DNA of 64,000 nt. It comes from Imbricaverruca yamaguchii. Lineage: Eukaryota > Arthropoda > Thecostraca > Neoverrucidae. Shown here piece after piece: positions 55,556 through 59,830 of this stretch. The stretch is from positions 69,501 through 133,500 of the forward strand of contig JAOTOL010001460.1 of the NCBI GenBank assembly GCA_034440575.1. Direction: 5' to 3'. The notes beneath the pieces are model-generated. The model was not told where the DNA came from. It ran no database searches and saw only the letters and a list, made by a program, of their open reading frames with translations. A program made the translations under genes and the position numbers. Every line of letters starts with the position of its first letter. The first letter of the stretch is position 1.

Positions 55556-58272
55556 GCGTTTGTGTGTCTGTGTGCATATATATTACCGTTAAACAAAGTT
55601 AAGAAAAAACTGATAAACAGCATGACCTCCACGTGATCCTGGCTCCGTTGAATTTTCTGTTGCGTGAACTTGCCGAACCATCCAAACCGCACCAGCCGGC
55701 CGTGCAGCAGCCGTCAGCACATGCTGCGTTTTCAGCACGTGTGTTCCGGACTGCGGTGCCGGCTCGTACCTGAGCGAGGCGGACGTGTGCCGGCCGTGCC
55801 ACCCCACGTGCGCCACGTGCTCCGAGAGTGGCCAGGACCAGTGTGTCGAGTGCGCCGCCGACCACTACCTGTACCACGAGCTGGGACTCTGCCTGCCCTC
55901 CTGCCCCGAGGGCCACTTCGCAGGTGGGTCGGTCGGCCAGCTGGTGACACGCTCGACAGGATGAGGCAGCGCCGGTCCCATATCCCCGAGGGAGGTCAAT
56001 ACAATGGCGCTCCCGTAGCTCGAAAAGGAAGTCAGGGCGACATTGCTGTACTAATTGCCAGGGGGAGTCAAGGAATACCCTTCACTGTTGCTCAGGGGGG
56101 TCAGGAAAGTGCGTTTTTCCATCTAGTCCTCAGAGAAGTACCAATGCTCTAGGGTCTTTGGCCAGACAGGACTATATTTTAAAGCTGGTGCATGGGAATC
56201 CACAGTTTTGTGTCCTAGGAGGGGGATGCGATTGTTTTCATGATTAAGCGTCTAGCTTACATACCGTCGTTTTCGGCCTCCTTTTAGACGCCCTAGTATA
56301 TATGTTTCAGTCAGCACAGTGTTAATACCTGGTGACTATGCATTTGAGCCAGTAAGAACGCCCAACTGTTTTCACGCTTGTCATGTCATGCATTGCGTGG
56401 AACGAGGGAGCTCATACGACAGCTCCTTTTACATTCCACGAGGACTTCTGTAAGAGCCCCGCAAGAACATCACCTTGACCTGACAGTTGACCTGTTGCAG
56501 TGGACGGGGTGTGTAAGCAGTGCCAGCCGGGTTGTTCCTCTTGTGATGGCTCCAGCAGCGGCTGCCTCAGCTGCTACTCCCACCTCATCATGTACGACGG
56601 CCAATGCTGGCTGTCGTGTCCTCGGAGCACATACGAGGACATCCAGCAGTGAGTCCACACTGCCGGCGGATTCTCCCCGCCCAGGGTGCAGTCCACACGC
56701 ATGCATACATGACTACAGCCAGCCATCCATTAAAATTGCACGGCACAATCCATTGTAAGTACGTTATATAGTGCATTCCCATAATTCAACCGTGATAGTT
56801 AGCCTTGCATGATTTATCATCATCTTAATAATTTGTCATGCACGATCCGAAGCGAGATGATGTAACCTCGGGTTGGCCTTGAACAAGAACGGCATATGAC
56901 CACTTGTATAATGCCTAAAAGCCGGAGTGCCTAAAAGCCAGAGTTGGTGCCATTTTCAAGGCTGCCTGAGCAACACTGCACCCACTGGTCAGAAGAAAAG
57001 ACAATCAACGCGACATATACTCCTGTGTTACTTGTCCTGTGTTACTCCTGTGACCGTGCTCGGCCAGCTCAAGGTGTTCGGCGCAGACATTCACAGGCGT
57101 CCAACTTATGCTGAATGGATGAGTGAGCTGACCATATTCAGATTCGAACGAGTACACGTGACTGTCGTACAGGACAGAGCTACAGCTGAAGTGCTGGGGG
57201 GATGCGCAGCTGTAAGGGTGTCGCTGTGATGACTAACCCTGACGCAGTGCCATTGCCCACTTATGTACTGGACACTGTGAAGGCGGTAGAGACCTTCGGG
57301 CTGTGATGACTAACCCTGACGCAGTGCCATTACCCACTTATGTACTGGACACTGTGAAGACGGTAGAGACCTTCGGGCTGTGATGAATAACCCTGACGCA
57401 GTGCCATTGCCCACTTGTGTACTGGACACTGTGAAGACGGTAGAGACCTTCGGGCTGTGATGACTAACCCTGACGCAGTGCCATTACCCACTTATGTACT
57501 GGACACTGTGAAGACGGTAGAGACCTTCGGGCTGTGATGACTAACCCTGACGCAGTGCCATTGCCCACTTATGTACTGGACACTGTGAAGACGGTAGAGA
57601 CCTTCGGATTGGCACGACATGCGACGCACCGAATGGTCTTCCTGCGGTGACGTCGCAGACCATGCACGCATCAGAGCTGGTGCTGTACAGTTGTAGGCAT
57701 GAGCAGTAGCACGTGGCAGATGCAGACTAATGTCGGCCCCAGTGAGGGCAAAAAGCTTTCTCGACCATGGGTACCAACAACAGCCCAAGCCTGTTGTTCG
57801 GTTGTTGTAGTACCAACAACAACCCAAGCCTTTTAGGCATTAACAACAACCCAAGCCTGGTGGGGTTGGGTTAACATGCGAAAATTAAGGTTTCCAGTGA
57901 GTCACTTTTAGTGTGTCTATAAATGTGCACGGAGGCAGACACAGTGGTTTGTGGGAGTGTATATGAAGACACTAGTATGCTATCAGTACGTTTTTTGCTT
58001 GATGTTCCAAGCATTGCTCTTGTTTTATTCCAAGTATTATAATTGTGTTCTGGCTGCGACTGTGAGCAGATTTTAGTTCCTGACGAAATGATGGATGCAT
58101 TAATTGATGAATGACCGACGTTGTCTGGGTGAGCCGCAGGTGTGAGGAGTGCTCGACCAGCTGTCTGGAGTGTGTGGCCGGCACCGAGGACGACTGTGTC
58201 GCCTGCCGGCCAGATCACGTGCTCAGGGAAGGCCGCTGCCTGCCAGACTGCTCCGACCAAGTGCCATGCTAG
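29905..58272 (+). CDS. Fur2: Furin-like proprotein convertase (furin-2 / PC5 / PACE4 clade), 15 coding exons
   Basis: This gene encodes a secretory-pathway, calcium-dependent serine endoprotease that cuts precursors after multibasic sites. Joining the 15 exons listed separately gives 2529 nt, 842 residues plus stop, with every phase matching and every intron GT-AG. Order seen: signal peptide (1 to about 20), pro-domain (about 21-105) with an internal HKR/S site at 71-74 and RKKR at 102-105, subtilisin domain (about 150-490), P-domain (about 500-630) and Cys-rich furin repeats (about 660-842). The triad is Asp190, His229 and Ser410, with oxyanion Asn330; spacing resembles furin. Asn at the oxyanion hole excludes PC2, which has Asp. 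P-domain wording ([20 protein letters not shown]) points to furin-2 rather than furin-1. Fly furin-2 has a much longer Cys-rich tail and a membrane segment; neither is seen here, so the 3' end is less certain than the rest. Confidence 0.9.
30064..30290 (+). repeat. Ladder of donor-like sites after exon 1, period 24-25 bp
   Basis: The exon 1 donor GTGAGTG at 30070 is followed by similar sites at 30095 (GTGAATG), 30120 (GTAGGTG), 30148 (off register), 30168 (GTAAGCG), 30192 (GTGAGTG), 30216, 30240 (GTAAATT) and 30264 (GTAAACC). Between them lie diverged copies of a GACGTCACGGTCGTC-like segment. This looks like an old tandem array seeded at the splice donor. Confidence 0.65.
30291..32094 (+). 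other. Rest of intron 1 of Fur2
   Basis: Contains a C run and CACA stretch near 30580, a 27/40 bp minisatellite (31135-31735, listed separately) and a GC-rich tail to about 32050. No other exon was recognised. Confidence 0.6.
31135..31735. repeat. Minisatellite, 27 bp and 40 bp units, intron 1
   Basis: The unit GGCAGCCCCTCCAGACAGCG plus CCAGGAC (27 bp) repeats about 15 times; 5' copies carry an extra 13 bp segment (GAGCGTGTCGGCG), giving 40 bp units. Both unit types share the same core. Long open frames on both strands are a by-product of the stop-free unit. Confidence 0.9.
32095..32199 (+). CDS. Fur2: Fur2 coding exon 2: second half of pro-domain
   Basis: Residues 56-90, a 105 bp exon in phase 0-0 that has no ATG. 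The acceptor follows a pyrimidine-rich stretch ending TTCCAG at 32094; the donor at 32200 is GTAAGT. The product starts [26 protein letters not shown] is the secondary pro-domain cleavage site that convertases cut after the first autoprocessing event, and it is followed by a His-rich stretch (HSHHHVRKL) as in relatives. Histidines here fit the known pH-sensing role of the pro-domain, which is family knowledge and not shown by the sequence. Confidence 0.88.
32642..32848 (+). CDS. Fur2: Fur2 coding exon 3: autoprocessing site, Gly/Phe/Arg-rich insert
   Basis: Residues 91-159. ILWADQQ is the end of the pro-domain, then KKRKKR/D at 100-106 is the primary autocatalytic site. The exon ends in [10 protein letters not shown], the usual start of the subtilisin domain. 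Between the cleavage site and DPLF lie about 44 residues rich in Gly, Phe, Ser and Arg, whereas furin has about seven. The acceptor is TTTTCAG at 32641, the donor GTGAGT at 32849, phase 0-0. Upstream the intron carries a roughly 30 bp segment twice (about 32532 and 32592). Confidence 0.92.
32945..33185. repeat. Degenerate minisatellite, intron 3
   Basis: About ten diverged copies of a GACGAGACCTCTGTGACGG-like unit of 20-25 bp with variable spacing (GGGCAGACGAGAC recurring). It begins about 100 bp after the exon 3 donor. Confidence 0.7.
33400..34430. repeat. 31 bp minisatellite, about 33 copies, intron 3
   Basis: Unit close to CACTTGCGCCGGGCACACAC plus CCCGGACACAA. Variants alternate GGACACAAC and GGACAGAAC or GACAGAATA, and CGCCGGG with CACCAGG. 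Because 31 is not a multiple of three and the unit lacks stops, all frames run on for over 200 codons; none is a credible protein. Confidence 0.95.
34535..34795. repeat. 50 bp minisatellite, about 5 copies, intron 3
   Basis: Unit GGTCAGGGTCTCTGGAGAGT followed by TCAGGCGGGATCTCGGAGGTCAAT; copies differ at a few positions. Confidence 0.9.
34796..35645. other. Intron 3, 3' part
   Basis: Apart from the hairpin at 35232-35302 nothing is recognisable. A 163-codon open frame (34831-35322) runs across it but has no motif and includes the palindrome, so I do not call it. Confidence 0.6.
35232..35302. repeat. 19 bp perfect inverted repeat, intron 3
   Basis: TGCAGTGGGCTACACCTAC at 35232-35250 is the exact reverse complement of 35284-35302. 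The loop holds a further partial direct copy, giving alternative pairings. Confidence 0.85.
35646..35780 (+). CDS. Fur2: Fur2 coding exon 4: catalytic Asp
   Basis: Residues 160-204 ([20 protein letters not shown] ...). The motif [11 protein letters not shown] carries the catalytic Asp190 (first D of DDG), followed by NHPDLAANY. The acceptor ends CGACAG at 35645 and the donor is GTGAGT at 35781; phase 0-0. The acceptor's pyrimidine tract is poor, but the join to exon 3 (QWYL + NGGAK) matches the family exactly. Confidence 0.93.
35781..37111. other. Intron 4 of Fur2
   Basis: AT-rich, mostly unique sequence. Only the MITE-like element at 36817-36998 is recognised; it ends about 110 bp before exon 5. 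Confidence 0.6.
36817..36998. mobile_element. MITE-like element (CAG..GGCGC-terminus family), 182 bp
   Basis: Starts CAGAGGCGCAGCCAAG and ends so that its reverse complement starts CAGCGGCGCGGCCAGGATTTT. The terminal inverted repeat is imperfect, about 16-20 bp. The inner GGAAAATCCTG block is shared with the copy at 46970-47132. No coding capacity and no clear target-site duplication. Confidence 0.65.
37112..37271 (+). CDS. Fur2: Fur2 coding exon 5: catalytic His
   Basis: Residues 205-257 plus the first base of codon 258. [18 protein letters not shown] includes the acidic calcium-binding stretch; [11 protein letters not shown] carries catalytic His229. The donor is GTCAGT at 37272 (phase 1). 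About 30-60 bp into the following intron the 56 bp minisatellite begins; its unit also contains a GTCAGT. Confidence 0.93.
37300..38325. repeat. 56 bp minisatellite, about 18 copies, intron 5
   Basis: Unit GGTCAGGGCGGGGCGGTGTA followed by CACTGCCAGTCTGGTGTCAGTCTCAGGCCAGTATTG. It begins about 30-60 bp after the exon 5 donor, with a diverged first copy (GGCGTCAGGCCGGACCAG). The unit contains GTCAGT, the same hexamer as the exon 5 donor. Confidence 0.93.
38326..40560. other. Intron 5, 5' part
   Basis: Short related GGAGTCGGAGAATAAA segments occur three times near 38457-38600. The rest is AT-rich unique sequence with no recognisable gene or element. Confidence 0.5.
40561..41340. other. Intron 5: unassigned segment with minus-strand open frames
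   Basis: Overlapping minus-strand frames of 86 and 89 codons (40601-40861, 40776-41045) suggest possible old coding sequence with a frameshift. I recognise no domain. It could be a decayed transposon or chance. Confidence 0.3.
41340..41513 (-). mobile_element. tRNA-derived SINE, copy B
   Basis: Read on the minus strand from 41513: a tRNA-like head with an A-box-like TGGCTAAATTGG, GGACTCTTGATCGCAAG and a B box GGTTCGAATCT. This is followed by a body GTGAGAGGTTGGCGACACTA and a tail ending GCGTCGTAAAA. The head pairs poorly in the anticodon stem, so this is a retroposed tRNA relative, not a working tRNA. The body matches copies A and C. Confidence 0.8.
41514..44400. other. Intron 5, middle part
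   Basis: Mostly unique AT-rich sequence. Short open frames (for example 42944-43264) have no recognised motif. Confidence 0.5.
44412..44457. repeat. Short inverted repeat, 17 bp arms
   Basis: CCGTCTTTCACACACTG pairs with CAGTGTGCGAAAGACGG with one mismatch and a 12 nt loop. Confidence 0.75.
45070..45365. mobile_element. MITE-like element, about 296 bp
   Basis: The left end GCAGGGGCAGATCCAGGA is matched imperfectly by the reverse complement of the right end (GCAGGGACGAATACAGGGG). It contains a G run at about 45300 and no coding capacity. The termini resemble the other CAGGGGC-type elements in the window. Confidence 0.55.
45430..45725. other. CpG-rich patch inside intron 5
   Basis: Strong local rise in G+C and CpG with frames open on both strands. 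It could be an unmethylated island, an internal promoter, or simply GC-rich sequence; no exon signature was found. Confidence 0.4.
46425..46558 (+). mobile_element. tRNA-derived SINE, copy C (5' part diverged)
   Basis: A B box GGGTTCGAATCTCAC at about 46446 is followed by the shared body GGCGTGAGAGATTGGCAACG and a tail ATGTGTCGTAAAACCAAT that runs into CCAA repeats. The tRNA-like 5' part is diverged. Another B-box-like GAGTTCGACTCTAGAATC at 46341 may be a further remnant. Confidence 0.7.
46970..47132. mobile_element. MITE-like element, 163 bp, same family as 36817-36998
   Basis: Begins CAGAGGCGCAGCGAAG and ends GAAAATCCTGATTGCGCCCCTG, giving imperfect terminal inverted repeats. The 5' 12 bases match the 36817 element exactly. 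AT-rich interior, non-coding. Confidence 0.7.
47128..47220. repeat. Two consecutive hairpins
   Basis: 47128-47139 pairs with 47147-47158 (CCCTGCGCACGG, 12 bp, 7 nt loop). 47182-47198 pairs perfectly with 47204-47220 (GACATTTGCAGCCAGCC, 17 bp, 5 nt loop). Between them GATTTGCAGGGA-like short repeats occur. Confidence 0.85.
47221..48296. other. Intron 5, 3' end
   Basis: AT-rich unique sequence leading to the exon 6 acceptor; nothing else recognised. Confidence 0.5.
48297..48469 (+). CDS. Fur2: Fur2 coding exon 6: subtilisin domain core
   Basis: Completes codon 258 and encodes residues 259-315: [30 protein letters not shown] and [12 protein letters not shown], all near-invariant in convertases. 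The acceptor is CTGCAG at 48296 and the donor GTAGGT at 48470 (phase 0). The last 15 coding bases and the donor form the first unit of the minisatellite that follows. Confidence 0.95.
48454..49258. repeat. About 40 bp minisatellite seeded at the exon 6 donor, about 20 copies
   Basis: The first unit is the last 15 bases of exon 6 (GAGGGCGTGCTCAGG) plus the donor GTAGG. Later units read GAGGGCGTGCTCAGGGTAGG then CTGACCCGTCTGGACGTGTT with 38-41 bp spacing. Most copies keep GGGTAGGCT or GGGTAAGGT, so each is a potential 5' splice site. Confidence 0.93.
49259..49658. other. Intron 6, 3' end
   Basis: Short ATGGAATGAATGAAC-like repeats near 49340-49400, otherwise unique sequence leading to the exon 7 acceptor. 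Confidence 0.5.
49659..49789 (+). CDS. Fur2: Fur2 coding exon 7: oxyanion-hole Asn
   Basis: Residues 316-358 plus two bases of codon 359. [12 protein letters not shown] includes oxyanion Asn330; [20 protein letters not shown] is the conserved segment with the structural cysteines. Acceptor CCTCAG at 49658, donor GTGAGT at 49790. Confidence 0.95.
50185..50410. repeat. 25 bp minisatellite ending just before exon 8
   Basis: Unit TGTGTTGTACCTCTGCCGAT plus GGGTC, about 9 copies. The array stops roughly 20 bp before the exon 8 acceptor; the bases between (GGGTCGATGCCGCGTTGCAG) look like a diverged unit that includes the acceptor. Confidence 0.9.
50429..50574 (+). CDS. Fur2: Fur2 coding exon 8: substrate-pocket segment
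   Basis: Residues 360-407 with split codons at both ends: [20 protein letters not shown], then [12 protein letters not shown]. The acceptor is GTTGCAG at 50428, about 20 bp after a 25 bp minisatellite ends. The donor lies in five tandem GTCAG-type pentamers starting at 50575, so several equivalent GT sites sit 5 nt apart; only the first keeps the frame into exon 9. Confidence 0.93.
50571..50600 (+). repeat. (GTCAG)n at the exon 8 donor
   Basis: The exon 8 junction ACAG/GTCAG is followed by three more exact GTCAG units and one GTCGG, producing AG/GT sites every 5 nt. Confidence 0.85.
50601..51066. other. Intron 8, remainder
   Basis: No repeat or extra exon recognised; unique sequence up to the exon 9 acceptor. 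Confidence 0.5.
51067..51231 (+). CDS. Fur2: Fur2 coding exon 9: catalytic Ser
   Basis: Completes Gly408, then [10 protein letters not shown] with catalytic Ser410, through [15 protein letters not shown] to WLTNGVGRR (residue 462 plus one base). Acceptor TTTCAG at 51066, donor GTAGGT at 51232. The 21 bp GC-rich minisatellite begins within about 10 bp of the donor, and its unit resembles the first intron bases. Confidence 0.95.
51238..51722. repeat. 21 bp GC-rich minisatellite starting at the exon 9 donor
   Basis: Unit GCCGGCACAGCCGCCAGCTG plus G, with shorter copies lacking CCG and longer CTGCAGCCTCCAGCTGG variants; over 20 copies. The first intron bases (GTAGGTGGCGCCAGCCGGGC) align with the unit (GGCACAGCCGCCAGCCGGGC). 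Confidence 0.92.
51723..52705. other. Intron 9, 3' part
   Basis: Unique sequence, with a short ATCAACATCAGTCATGG repeat near 52355-52400. No exon seen. Confidence 0.5.
52706..52823 (+). CDS. Fur2: Fur2 coding exon 10: end of catalytic domain, start of P-domain
   Basis: Residues 463-501 plus two bases of 502. [20 protein letters not shown] is the conserved close of the subtilisin domain; [10 protein letters not shown] leads into the P-domain. Acceptor TTGCAG at 52705, donor GTGAGG at 52824. Confidence 0.93.
53101..53506 (+). CDS. Fur2: Fur2 coding exon 11: P-domain (proprotein convertase homo B domain)
   Basis: Completes Arg502 and encodes 503-637. It shows [40 protein letters not shown], the [20 protein letters not shown] strand region and [14 protein letters not shown]. 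The P-domain is needed for folding and calcium dependence in this family. An NLT sequon is present. The C-terminal end is basic (LLKKKGRQQ). The acceptor CGCCAG at 53100 has a modest pyrimidine tract; the donor is GTGAGG at 53507, phase 0, followed by degenerate GGTCA-rich repeats. Confidence 0.95.
53507..53765. repeat. Degenerate GGTCA-rich repeat after the exon 11 donor
   Basis: Diverged units of about 20-22 bp resembling CCAGGTCAGATCCCAGGTCA run from the donor for about 250 bp. AGGT recurs in most units. Confidence 0.65.
53766..54119. other. Intron 11, unique part
   Basis: No recognisable feature. Confidence 0.5.
54120..54876. repeat. About 35 bp minisatellite that contributes the exon 12 acceptor
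   Basis: Unit CCCAGTTCGGAGCCAGCCTC plus ACGGCCCCCTGTGCCC, with variable C runs, about 20 copies; the 5' copies are more diverged. Each unit has a pyrimidine-rich tract followed by CAG/TTCGG. The last unit is the in-frame acceptor of exon 12, and the exon's first 14 bases belong to it. Confidence 0.93.
54863..55011 (+). CDS. Fur2: Fur2 coding exon 12: linker and start of Cys-rich region
   Basis: Residues 638-686 plus two bases. After about 24 linker residues it encodes [20 protein letters not shown] and CRQQYN, a furin-type Cys pattern. The phase-0 acceptor CCCCAG at 54862 is the one supplied by the last minisatellite unit, and the first roughly 14 exon bases also match that unit. The donor at 55012 (GTCAGT) is the first of about ten tandem copies of the exon-intron junction. 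The exact 5' edge is therefore less certain than for other exons; later AGs at 54874 and 54879 would break the frame. Confidence 0.8.
54990..55332. repeat. 34 bp minisatellite made of the exon 12/intron junction, about 10 copies
   Basis: Unit GGTGTCGACAGCAGTACAAC then AGGTCAGTGTTGTC. The first copy is the coding end of exon 12 plus its donor. TACAAC and CACAGC or CACAAC variants alternate, suggesting a two-unit higher-order period. Two copies carry GGCCAGT and so have lost the donor. Confidence 0.95.
55460..55560. repeat. (TA)n(TG)n dinucleotide run
   Basis: About 29 TA units followed by about 15 TG units in intron 12. Confidence 0.97.
55736..55923 (+). CDS. Fur2: Fur2 coding exon 13: furin-type Cys-rich repeat
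   Basis: Completes Ser687 and encodes 688-749 plus one base. [37 protein letters not shown] and [12 protein letters not shown] follow the C..C..C spacing of furin-like repeats (growth-factor-receptor-type fold). In PC5 and PACE4 this region binds the extracellular matrix. Acceptor TTTTCAG at 55735, donor GTGGGT at 55924. Confidence 0.93.
55924..56500. other. Intron 13
   Basis: Unique sequence; no element recognised. Confidence 0.5.
56501..56648 (+). CDS. Fur2: Fur2 coding exon 14: furin-type Cys-rich repeat
   Basis: Completes Val750 and encodes 751-798 plus two bases. [40 protein letters not shown] then PRSTYEDIQ is one full repeat. Acceptor TTGCAG at 56500, donor GTGAGT at 56649. Confidence 0.93.
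57224..57612. repeat. 77 bp minisatellite, 5 copies, intron 14
   Basis: Unit starts CTGTGATGACTAACCCTGAC at 57224, 57301, 57378, 57455 and 57532, a strict 77 bp period with very few differences, so it is recent. Confidence 0.93.
57770..57866. repeat. Short AACAACAACCCAAGCCT repeats
   Basis: Three direct copies of ACAACARCCCAAGCCT with a partial inverted copy (GTTGTTCGGTTGTTG) between the first two. Confidence 0.75.
58140..58272 (+). CDS. Fur2: Fur2 coding exon 15: last Cys-rich repeat seen, TAG stop
   Basis: Completes Gln799 and encodes 800-842: [34 protein letters not shown] and CSDQVPC, then TAG at 58270-58272. The acceptor is GCCGCAG at 58139. The repeat is cut short just where the next furin repeat would begin. 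This may be the true end of a soluble form, a stop in one allele, or an exon that really splices out at the weak GTGCCA before the stop to exons beyond the window. The same frame is open again from 58273 to 59184 through a minisatellite. Confidence 0.8.
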
Positions 58273-58286
58273 TCCCGCCAAACATC

Positions 58287-59085
58287 GACTGGCTGTGTGG
58301 TCGCCGGCTGTGTGGCCACTGGCGGTGTGGCCGCCGGCTGTGTGGGCGCTGGCTGTGTGTCCGCTGGCTGTGTGGTCGCCGGCTGTGTGGCCGCCGGCTG
58401 TGTGGCCGCTGGCTGTGTGACCGCTGGTTGTGTGGCCGCCGGCTGTGTGACCGTCGGCTGTGTGGCCACTGGCTGTGTTGCCTCTGGCTGCGTGACCGCC
58501 GGCTGTGTGGCCGCTGGCTGTGTGGCCGCCGGCTGTGTGTCCGCTGGCTGTGTGGCCGCCGGCTGTGTGGCCGCCGGCTGTGTGACCGTCGGCTGTGCGG
58601 TCGCTGGCTGTGTGACCGCCGGCTGTGACAGCTGGCTGTGTGGCCGCCGGCTGTGTGGCCGCCGGCTGTGTGACCGCCGGCTGTGTGACCGCCGGCTGTG
58701 TGGCCGCCAGCTGTGTGGCCGCCGGCTGTGTGGGCGCTGGCTGTGTGGCCGCCGGCTGTGTGGCCGCCGGCTGTGTGACCGTCGGCTGTGTGGCCGCCGG
58801 CTGTGTGACCGCCGGCTGTGTGACCGCCGGCTGTGTGGCCGCCAGCTGTGTGGCCGCCGGCTGTGTGGCCGCCGGCTGTGTGACGCCGGCTGTGTGACCG
58901 CCGGCTGTGTGACCGCTGGTTGTATGACCGCCGGCTGTGTGGCCGCCGGCTGTGTGGCCGCCGGCTGTGTGACCGCCGGCTGTGTGGCCGCCGGCTGTGT
59001 GGCCGCTGACTGTGTGGCCGCCGGCTGTGTGGCCGCTGACTGTGTGGCCGCCGGCTGTGTGGCCGCCGACTGTGTGACCGCCGGC
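58287..59085. repeat. 15 bp minisatellite, about 53 copies, just after the exon 15 stop
   Basis: Unit GGCTGTGTGGCCGCC with GTGACC and CGCTGG variants, starting about 14 bp after the TAG. In the exon 15 frame it reads as [10 protein letters not shown] pentapeptides until an indel near 58629. The unit has no stop in any frame, so openness carries no evidence of coding. Confidence 0.95.
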
Positions 59086-59640
59086 TGCGGCGTCAGCTGG
59101 CGCCGAGTTTGGGCCGCCCACCGGACTGGACAGCACCTGGCCCGCCCGCCACCCGTCTGCTACTTCCACCCAGCAGGACTGTAAAGACACACACCGAGCT
59201 GGGTCCGGCTGGGGTGAGGGCGCTGCCGGGGCCTGAACCCGCTGCCGGTGCGGCCGCGACTGCCTCGGCTGCCGCGACACGTCACAGGGCGACACTGCGA
59301 ATGGTGCGGAGCGCGCGTCGGACCACTGGTCCTGGTACCGCCGGTACCACTGGTACCACTGGCCGTGTGGTGAGCCGGGTGGTGATGGCGACTGCAGCGC
59401 TGGTGTGCCGGTGTGGGACGCAGCTCTGGCGTGGGAGATGGGCTGGCGGATGGCGGATGGACGGAGGACAACTCCAGCTGGTCAACAGCTGATGAGGAGC
59501 AGAGTCGCAAGGCGTGAGGCACTGTTAGGTCCGAGAGGTGCCACGGGACAGGCTGTGCTGGCACTGGGGTTGGGGTCATATATCGTTGCATATTGTGCTG
59601 GTTCACATGTGATGTCTGAGGGGTAGGTGAAATAAGCAGA
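59086..59640. other. GC-rich region downstream of Fur2
   Basis: Nothing recognised. No canonical AATAAA was found close downstream of the exon 15 stop. Confidence 0.4.
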
Positions 59641-59649
59641 TGTGGAGAT

Positions 59650-59693
<44 letters not shown>

Positions 59694-59830
59694 AAGAAAG
59701 AGAGAGACATAGTATGTGTCCGTGTGCGCATGCGTGTGTGTGTGTGTGTGTGTATGTGTGTGCATATGTGTGTGAGTGTGTGTGCGTGTGCGCGTGCGTG
59801 TGTGTGCGTGTGCGCATGCGTGTGCGCGCA
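59650..59830. repeat. (GA)n then interrupted (GT)n tract
   Basis: A GAGA run of about 35 bp and a G run, followed by interrupted GTGTGT/GCGTGT sequence to 59830. Confidence 0.95.

Noticed and set aside
57871..59295. 474-codon minus-strand frame rich in ATQPA/GGHTA
   Set aside because: Mostly the 15 bp array read in reverse, with no conserved domain and overlap with Fur2 exon 15.
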